Origin: Nematopogon swammerdamellus
Taxonomy: Eukaryota > Arthropoda > Insecta > Lepidoptera > Adelidae
Direction of reading: 5' to 3'
Assembly (NCBI GenBank): GCA_946902875.1
Contig: OX336336.1
Coordinates: 25,995,558 to 26,059,557 of the forward strand
DNA length: 64,000 bases
In this document: positions 57,397 through 64,000 of the stretch, piece after piece
How positions within the stretch are numbered: the first letter of the stretch is position 1
Layout of the letters: the number at the start of each line of letters is the position of its first letter
Made by a program: the position numbers and the translations under genes
The notes under the pieces: model-generated
Told to the model about the DNA's origin: nothing
Seen by the model: only the letters and a program-made list of their open reading frames with translations
Database searches by the model: none

Positions 57397-57490
57397 CTGC
57401 AAGTCACAGGCGACCGTATTAACCAAATTGTTTACAACATCAAGACAAGCTTTGAACATATCGCATCGGCAACTGTGCGCGGTGCGTCCC

Positions 57491-57672
57491 CACAGATTAC
57501 TTAATAGTTACTTCGTAACAGATAAATCACTCCATGGAAAAAGTTCCATACCTACGGCTTTAATAGCCTACTGTTTTACGTTTGTACCGTGTGGGGCCGG
57601 TACTTTATTATGGGCTGACATCACGGATGTTGTAGGTGATGCAGCCAACCGTGTCAGTTTCCATAAAAAAAA
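57491..57672. mobile_element. fragment of 7-bp element joined to SINE-2/body A fragment
   Basis: 'cacagattacttaatag' to 'ctactgttttacgt', then 'taccgtgtggggccgg' fused by deletion to the 3' end of body A. Confidence 0.8.
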
Positions 57673-58672
57673 AATGTATGGCACCTTCTCCAAGGTCTCT
57701 GGCCCCTCTGGCACAGAGACCCATAAAGGTGACATAAAAAAAGATCCAACAGAGTGTTGAACAGAGTGTCGAACTTATTGAACACGGAGTGTGTCAAAAT
57801 CGAGCGCGTGCAGAATGCAGCGGGTAGCGAACCGAGCGACTGTCAAACGCGGCGCTCATTGGCGGCGCGTGTCGGTTGTCATCGTTACGTTGCGTTTCAT
57901 GCACTTAGACGAGGGGCGCGCTGATGCGTCTGCAGGTTCAGTGGTCGGTGGTTTTGAGAGACAGATCAGTTACGCTGACATTGCTTCTATGGTGGTCACA
58001 TAGGCGGTCAAATAAGGCAAAAACTTTAGTTGCCTCTTGTTTAATTGATTAGTCGAAGCGAGATGGAACTACAATGTTTGCAAGAAATTCACACGGCTCT
58101 CCCTGCAGTCAGACCAGATACACATTTGGGAAACTATAGGAAACTTTTTAAAGAGCACACTGTGAGGTTCTTCGGACGAAATAGTCTGCTACCATACAAA
58201 CATAATCAAAACAATAGCTTCAAAACTGTTTGAAAAAGGATAAAAAATTTGTATTTACATTTTTACTCAAGACCACTTGTCTCTTTGGCATAAATTTATA
58301 ATAAGTTGATTTAACACAATAATTTTTTAAGTAATCTTATTTTGATAAAATTGTTACCTACCCTATGCAAAACAGTTTTGGAGCAATCGTTCGATTGTGT
58401 TTCTATGGGAGCACCAAGAGTATAAATATTTTGATTCAGTTTCTCCCATTTTTATCCCCTATAAACTTTGGTAATTGAAGAAAGGTACATACAAGTTTAA
58501 ACACAATTAAGCCACTTAGAGTAGAGAAAGTAATCAGAAGTACATAGACATAATTTCCCCCTATGCCCTTATTATCCACAATTACCAAAACACAATTCCA
58601 TACAATAAGTGTCAGTGCAAAGTTATTTCACATAAACAACGTTAAAAGGGATCCCACCCTAAATCTATGGGT
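57673..58672. other. no gene recognised
   Basis: Searched on both strands for the missing N-terminal faf exons; none found. A CpG-richer part (57785-57930) and AT-rich remainder. A 50-codon plus-strand frame at 58060-58230 has no recognised homology. Confidence 0.4.
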
Positions 58673-58676
58673 ATTG

Positions 58677-59213
58677 TAACGGCCAGTACATTAATTTCGC
58701 CAGCGCGATCCTCATGTTTTTCCGAGACAAAAAAGTAAACAAAGTTTTTCTCTAAACTGTTTAGTTTTTGAGATATTAATTTTTGAAATTTATGTTTTCG
58801 TCTAGTGTAATTTGACGCGCGCGGGGAGGGGTGCTGGCGCGGGAACGGTCGGGGTCGAAGAAATTACTCCGCGCCGCCGCCGCGCATCTCCTCTCTCCGC
58901 GCACTCCACCCTGCTCGCTCACTCACCGCGCGCCTTTAATTCCCACTTTCGTGCGGAACATTAGATCCTTTTTACACTAAATGAATCAAAAAAAGTTGCA
59001 GTTTCCATACAATTTTATGGAAACTGCAACTTTTTATTTAAAGGGAATTGAGAAAAACGTTATTCGACATTTTTGTGATCCGAATAATAATTTTTTTTAT
59101 TTTTTTTTTATGGAAACTGACACGTTTGTCTACATCACCTACAACATCCGTGATGTCAGCCCATAACACCGGGTGAACTATTAACTAAATTAAATGTAGT
59201 GGCCGTTACAACA
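58677..59213. mobile_element. TIR element with CpG-rich core, copy 2
   Basis: Ends 'tgtaacggccagtacattaa' / 'gtagtggccgttaca'; a SINE body A fragment (about 59090-59180, minus) is nested near the right end. Confidence 0.87.
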
Positions 59214-59522
59214 ACCTGCATAAGAACATAAGTGCATAAGGGTGTACAACGGTTGCAAGATGACATAGTGTGGGAGCAGGTTTAACACAAGACAGATGTA
59301 TGCATGTGCTGGAAGGTGCGATTGCAGCAGCGAGGCGCTTCCATCAGCTTCCCGAGAAACAACCGATGAGAAAGATCACCGTAAAGTTTGCTTACTGCAC
59401 GATTTACTACACTCCCACCACCGTGAACATGTCGGAAAAGAAGATTAGTGTTTGTGGAAAGAGTTGACCTCAGTAAAAGAAATACTAGTCGTCTGTTTCT
59501 GGTTTGCACTTACCACTGCCCG

Positions 59523-59645
59523 CGCTTCCGCACTTCGCGCCTCACGCTACACCCGCTGACTCCTTCCTTTAAGGCTGGGCGTCAGCGGGTGTAGCGTGAG
59601 GGGAGAAGTGCGGAAGCGCGGGCAGAGGTAAGTGCAAACCAGAAA
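59523..59645. repeat. inverted repeat of about 50-bp arms
   Basis: 'gcccgcgcttccgcacttc' and 'gaagtgcggaagcgcgggc' mirror; outer 'ctggtttgcacttacc' / 'ggtaagtgcaaaccag' extend the arms, loop 'tccttcctttaaggctgg'. Confidence 0.9.
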
Positions 59646-59659
59646 AAGACAACTAATAA

Positions 59660-60420
59660 TTTTATGCGTACTGGGCAGGGAATGCACCCCTATTCTATCG
59701 ACCTATCGCAGATGCGAGAACGGCGCACCAACCGGTTCTGTACGTATTTTATTCACAGATCAGGGAAAATGTCAGCCTCGATAGCTCAGTGGTGCAGACA
59801 GTCAACTGTCGCTATTGAATGTTAAGCAACGCTGGGTGCGGTCAGTACTTGGATGGGTGACCGCTGACCGTTGGAGGCCGACCGAGGTTCGGATTGCTCG
59901 TAAAACTGTAGGTCCCTTCCCTCCTAATCTTACTTGGTGGTAGGGTTTAACCCGCCCGGGTTGGTACCACCGCACTGAATGAAACGTCGGTCTAAAACGG
60001 CTATGTAAATAGTTTGTGTTTTCCGACCAGTTCAGTGTAGCCGGCACGATCAAAGGGGGAAGCACTGACATGGCACCTAGTTCACCCGGTGTTATGGGCT
60101 GACATCACGGACGTTGTAGGTGATGTAGCCAACCGTGTCAATTTCCATAAAAAAAAAATGTGGAACGCATTCCCTGCCCATCTATTTCGTCCCAAGTAAA
60201 GCCTGGGGTTTTTCAAAAGGGGCGTGAAAAGGCTCCTGTCAGGCCGGCATGGCATTCGCAATACCCGCGCATCACAGAACATCCATGGGCATCGTTAGAC
60301 ACTTCGAAGCTTTCTTTCGAGTTCTCTCTCTCAGGTTAGTTTGTAAAGAATGCCTCGCTGCGTTCAACTGTGCAATAAAGAATATTTTGTTCCGATTTGA
60401 AGATTCAGGGAACCATGAAA
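59660..60420 (+). mobile_element. LINE 3' end (family L-A) split by a SINE-1
   Basis: The frame '...RSGK' at 59768 resumes as 'MWNAFPAHLF' at 60158 once the SINE (59772-60158) and one AAAATG-type duplication are removed. Confidence 0.88.
59772..60158 (+). mobile_element. SINE-1, full length, best reference copy
   Basis: Head: tRNA A-box-like 'tagctcagtggt', then 'gttaagcaacgctgggtgcg' and 'gtcagtacttggatgggtga', which resemble the internal promoter part of 5S rRNA; shared core; body A; poly(A). 387 bp. Confidence 0.92.
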
Positions 60421-60424
60421 AATA

Positions 60425-60945
60425 CTAAAAAAAAAAATCTGCTGAGTGCAAACGCTGTTCAGAAACAGAGGGTTCTTTAGCCATTCCCTTCTTGCACGCA
60501 TAGCGAGTGCGCAGACCGACCGCGCGGCGCCACACTCCGCTAAAATATTATTTTCTCAATAACCGTCACAGATGTACACTTCAAAATAGATTTTATGCAG
60601 TAAGGACTAAATGGAATACTTTATTAATTTGTTTTAAATTTATTGATCTTTACGTTTCAGAGTAATCATCTCAGACAGCGCATTGTGACAGATAGACAGA
60701 CGGACAGACGAACGGACGGACATACACCTGACCGATTTTATAAGTGTTCACAACAGCACCGCTAGCTAACGGAACCCTTAAAAATCACATTGAAAACCGG
60801 ATTTAAATTCATTAGCAAATGCTGCTGTATTTTCTTCTTCTTCTTTTTTTAAATAGTGGCAGCCAAACGAATAGGAAATTCTGCTCTATTTTGCATTGAC
60901 CTCTTTTTGACGTGACCTGTCAAAGTGACTGACAAGGCACATTTA
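60425..60945. other. intergenic/intronic sequence with CTGT-type repeat relic
   Basis: 60655-60790 has 'gacagatagacagacggac', a CTGT-type repeat inverted. Otherwise nothing. Confidence 0.4.
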
Positions 60946-61009
60946 TGCTTATAAAATTCTGCTCACAAATGTGTAATTTGGTGGTAAAGCGTAGCCCAGC
61001 CCCGACAGA

Positions 61010-61343
61010 ACTACGAGAAGGCGGCTCGCTGCTGCAACGCGACGCGTACGTACAGTCGAAGCCTGCGTACTCACATCGGTCGCGCCATCGGCGGGGCGCT
61101 CCCCATACACCGCGATACAAACGCAACAATCTCTTCCCGAATTATCCAACAATTCGACACGACGCGCTCAATACAGATAATTCGCCAGGAGACTGCCGCG
61201 CCGGTGCCGCCGCCCGGCCGGCCGGCGGTGCCCGCGACCCGGGATGACAGTGGAGGTGACGGATGAAGTGTGGATAGATTACAGACTCGTGTAGCAGATT
61301 AGAGAGAGAGGCAAGTGTAACGTTCTCTCCAACGTGCTACAGG
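61010..61343. promoter_or_regulatory. CpG-rich patch with divergent splice-donor motifs
   Basis: CpG-rich 61020-61255. Donor AGG|GTGAGT on the plus strand after 61343, donor GAT|GTGAGT on the minus strand after 61075. Could be a bidirectional promoter with two first exons. A minus-strand ATG at 61106 opens 10 codons before that donor. Purely positional evidence. Confidence 0.35.
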
Positions 61344-61467
61344 GTGAGTAACCAACCGTGCGCGGTGCCGCTCTGGAGTGGAGGGGGACTAAGACAACAT
61401 GGTTAGTGAGGAGAAGAGAAACCACCATGGAGCGGAGAGTACAGAGTATAACCGCTCAACAGTTAGC

Positions 61468-61812
61468 TCTTTGACCGACATCTGCATATTGCCTTTAAAA
61501 GGGCACCTACTGTTTGACCGACATCTGTATATTGCCTTTAAAAGGGCACCTACTCCTTGACTGACATCTGTATATTGCCTTTAAAAGGGCACCTACTCTT
61601 TGACCGACAACTGCGTATTGCCTTTAAAAGGGCACCTACTTGTTGACTGACATCTGTATATTGCCTTTAAAAGGGCACCTACTTGTTGACTGACATCTGT
61701 ATATTGCCTTTAAAAGGGCACCTACTCTTTGACCAACATCTGTATATTGCCTTTAAAAGGGCACTTACTCTTTGACCGACATGTGTGCATAGCCTTTAAA
61801 AGGCGGTTTGCC
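61468..61812. repeat. 43-bp minisatellite, eight copies
   Basis: Unit with 'ttgaccgacatctgtatatt' and 'gcctttaaaagggcacc'; the last copy is diverged. Confidence 0.96.
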
Positions 61813-62044
61813 ATCTTAAATAATTATTAATTAATTGTGCTTGCAAGCATCATTCAAACACCATAGAACTACATCTAGTTGTTCATGAAAGAACAGGCTA
61901 GCAGATCATGCTAGAATTAGACTTGAAATTAATGCAATGTCATGTCAATTTAATGCATAATTCCAAAATTTACCTATATGTTTCTAGAATGAGAAATGCG
62001 CTTGAGATGCCGTCGTCTGGGTGTTGGTGCCGCCTCGGTCGCAA

Positions 62045-62300
62045 GATATATATTTTTTTAAATCTTTATTTTGCTTAAGGCTTTAGCCATTCCTGGCTAT
62101 GCCAGCCCCATAGCAACTACATTGATATTCTAAACTACTTCAGCACAATTCAATGCCTGTGACTTAAAAAAACTTATTATGGATTCAAACTCCTCCCCCT
62201 GAGATCGCCCCAAGGCTTGATGTACTTTAAAAAACAGGTTGAGTCTGTCAGTTCTTAGTCTCTCAATAGCTTCTGCCTCAGTTCTCAGCCTTCAAGTTTG
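62045..62300 (-). mobile_element. LINE 3' end (as 48630)
   Basis: 'aaatctttattttg' to 'gcttctgcctcagttctc'. Confidence 0.85.
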
Positions 62301-62534
62301 CTACTGCACGGATATCGGTCACAGCTGGCAATATTGGAAATTTTTTACAGCCCGGTTGAGCGGCAAAGCAAACTGAGTATATCGCTACCAACTGGGGGCG
62401 TACGTCACTGAAGTGGGTGCGGCACACACGGAGTCACGACCCGGCGCGCGTGAAGTTAAACGGTGCACAATTGGAATTGGTGGACTAAGAAGTCGAGTGC
62501 CTCCCCCCGTTACTCTCCGTGCATGTTTTAAACA

Positions 62535-62915
62535 TACACCGTGGCCCAAAACTCAACGTCAAGCGGGAACCAGGGAGTAGGCCAGTTTATGACTACCCAG
62601 GGAAAAATAAGAAAAAAAAATCGGAGTCATTTATTTTTTTAGAAAAAAATTTTACTGAATATTTTTTTTGGTAAAACTACAGGCATGCTGGTTTTGTTTG
62701 GGATACTGATCAATAACAGAGTTATTTAGGCTACCAAAAATTTTTTTTAACAATTATATTTGTAGTACCTAAAAATGTAAATTTTCAATGTTTCTAAAAA
62801 AATGCTCATATCATAAAAACAAATGACTCCGATTTTTTTTCTTATTTTTCCCTGGGTAGTCATAAACTGGCCTACTCTCTGGTTCCCGCTTGTCGTTGAG
62901 TTTTGGGACACCCTG
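62535..62915. mobile_element. TIR/foldback element, about 380 bp
   Basis: Arms of about 90 bp: 'cccaaaactcaacgtcaagc' and 'gcttgtcgttgagttttggg' plus 'ccagtttatgactaccca' both ways; ends near 'acaccctgta'. Confidence 0.88.
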
Positions 62916-63221
62916 TATATGTATGTATAGGTAGCGACAACTAATATGTACTCTCTCCTCCATAGAAACGACACAGTCCCAGATTATATAAAACCCACAA
63001 GTGAGGGACAAAGTTTGTAGAGGCAGACAAGCAATATTGACAATATGTTTTTAAAACTTACTGCACAACGTTGAAAATATTGTACAAATTGTTGTCGATC
63101 TCTAATTCTGACGGCGTGAACTAAGAAATAGTGTTTGATTGAAATAAATCCACATACTGTCGGTATCCCCCCACTTAGGACATATCGATCCTTCCAAGGG
63201 TTGCCAGCCTGTGGAGTTTTT

Positions 63222-63511
63222 TTTTATGTAATCCGGTACGGGTGGCTGAGTTGGAGGGGCTAAAGCGCATGCTCCGACTAGCCAATATCACCTCCGAGAA
63301 GGTAGGTGCCATACCGGAGACTTCCCTGGATTGCTGGCTACAATGGACTAGAGGAGAACACAACCGAGGCCGCTATGCGGCCATCTTACATCCAATACGG
63401 TGGTACCAACCTAGTCGGCTACAATTTGAGCCTACCACCTAGTAAGGGGCAAGGGAAGGGACGTACAGTTTTACACCGGTTCCAACGGTGAAGCAGCAGG
63501 TGTAGGTATGC
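63222..63511 (-). mobile_element. SINE-3, head missing
   Basis: A-rich end, body, core to 'gcagcaggtgtaggtatgca'. Confidence 0.9.
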
Positions 63512-63649
63512 ACTCCCCACCTGCATCCCTTCCTCCAATGTAAAGTCTGGGCTCCTTCAAACATAATCTGAAGTTCACTGTTCAAAATTGAGGCGTATGT
63601 CATTTAGTCAAAGTGCCAATAGTCGACGCTACCTCCGTCCGAATGTAGT

Positions 63650-64000
63650 GGCGGGTGGCCGAGTGGTTTGGGCATTGGCTTCTCATGCGAGAGGTCCGAG
63701 GTTCGAATCCGGTCGGTCGGCGTGTATAGAGCGTTCCAACTAAAAGTTCCCTTCGCTGTTGTGTTGGCTCCACTGTCAATGTCACTGTCAGTGCTTAAAT
63801 TCCTGTTGCCAGATTGTGAAGATTATATTACCTAATAATGTAATCGGTATTTGAATTAATTTGAATTTTGAATTTGACAGCTAGACAGTGGAGCCAACAT
63901 AACGGCGAAGGGAACTTTTAGTTGGAACGCTCTCTATCAATGAGTTTTGTCTGACGAAAAAAATTACGTGCATACCTACACCTGCTGCTTCAACGTTCGG
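63650..64000 (+). mobile_element. SINE-3 with tRNA head, running off the window
   Basis: Head 63651-63716 with A-box GGCCGAGTGG and B-box GGTTCGAATCC; split by a MITE at 63727, resumes at 'tcaatgagtttt'. Confidence 0.9.
63727..63934. mobile_element. TA-flanked MITE nested in SINE-3
   Basis: Inverted ends 'agagcgttccaactaaaag' / complement, about 49 bp; TA on each side. 208 bp. Confidence 0.88.

Noticed and set aside
55419..55636. 36-nt mini-introns (GTAAGC...CTTCAG) between exon-2 copies
   Set aside because: Far below the minimum intron size for insects and lacking branch-point room; better read as retained or skipped sequence.
59270..59467. 65-codon plus-strand frame ('ITVKFAYCTIYYTPTTVN')
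   Set aside because: Looks codon-like but no family recognised and no splice context; left uncalled.
59790..59880. 5S rRNA gene
   Set aside because: Only the promoter-like block is similar; it is part of a dispersed SINE head.
63651..63720. tRNA gene (A-box and B-box present), also at 24559, 33765 and 52780
   Set aside because: Multiple copies each joined to a SINE body with poly(A); the tRNA part lacks a proper 3' acceptor stem.
57397..64000. Missing N-terminal faf exons
   Set aside because: Searched for USP9X N-terminal motifs and suitable splice sites on the minus strand; none convincing. Probably beyond 64000.

Overview
This is a eukaryotic, almost certainly lepidopteran (moth or butterfly), genomic window. 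The evidence for Lepidoptera is GC-rich short exons in AT-rich introns and a dense load of repeats typical of that order: tracts ending in 'gactcgcacttggccggttt', RTE-type tails ending in 'ataatattagtaggat', 'tcggtccactgctggacat' LINE ends and CTGT-rich elements. There is no bacterial-style gene organisation.

One protein-coding gene fills the window. It lies on the minus strand from about 57.4 kb down to about 1.0 kb and is the insect orthologue of USP9X / fat facets (faf), a very large ubiquitin-specific protease. I reconstructed 43 consecutive exons with compatible splice phases. They encode about 2,229 residues: alpha-solenoid (Armadillo/HEAT-like) region, ubiquitin-like segment, solenoid, catalytic USP domain (Cys box, zinc-ribbon cysteines, KRF motif, His box, Asp), C-terminal helical region, then an acidic and Pro/Ala-rich tail. 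By comparison with human USP9X about 350-390 N-terminal residues are missing. I found no exon for them between 57.4 and 64 kb, so they probably lie beyond the right edge.

Two neighbouring exons have been locally multiplied. Exon 2 exists as five in-frame 201-bp tandem copies plus a decayed sixth (54.3-55.9 kb), each with an intact splice donor and all in one open frame, so the choice of donor could add one to four extra solenoid repeats. Exon 4 is triplicated as a 208-bp out-of-frame unit (51.3-51.9 kb), and one copy carries a stop codon. Other points of interest in the gene are a probable GC-AG intron (14.7 kb) and a last donor that overlaps an in-frame TGA (2.07 kb), which allows two C-termini.

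The introns are mostly mobile DNA. (1) SINEs with three different Pol III-like heads (one tRNA-like, one with a tRNA A-box plus a 5S-rRNA-like block, one unclassified) joined to shared bodies in several combinations. (2) 3' fragments of several LINE families. (3) Nonautonomous DNA elements with clear target-site duplications: hAT-like with 8 bp, TA-flanked nested inside SINEs, and an unclassified family with exact 7-bp duplications. (4) Long hairpins, the largest a 226-bp near-perfect palindrome. (5) Minisatellites of 20, 21, 31, 32, 43, about 94 and about 100 bp. The right end (57.4-64 kb) is non-coding repeat DNA with a CpG-rich patch at 61.0-61.3 kb that has outward-facing donor motifs on both strands.
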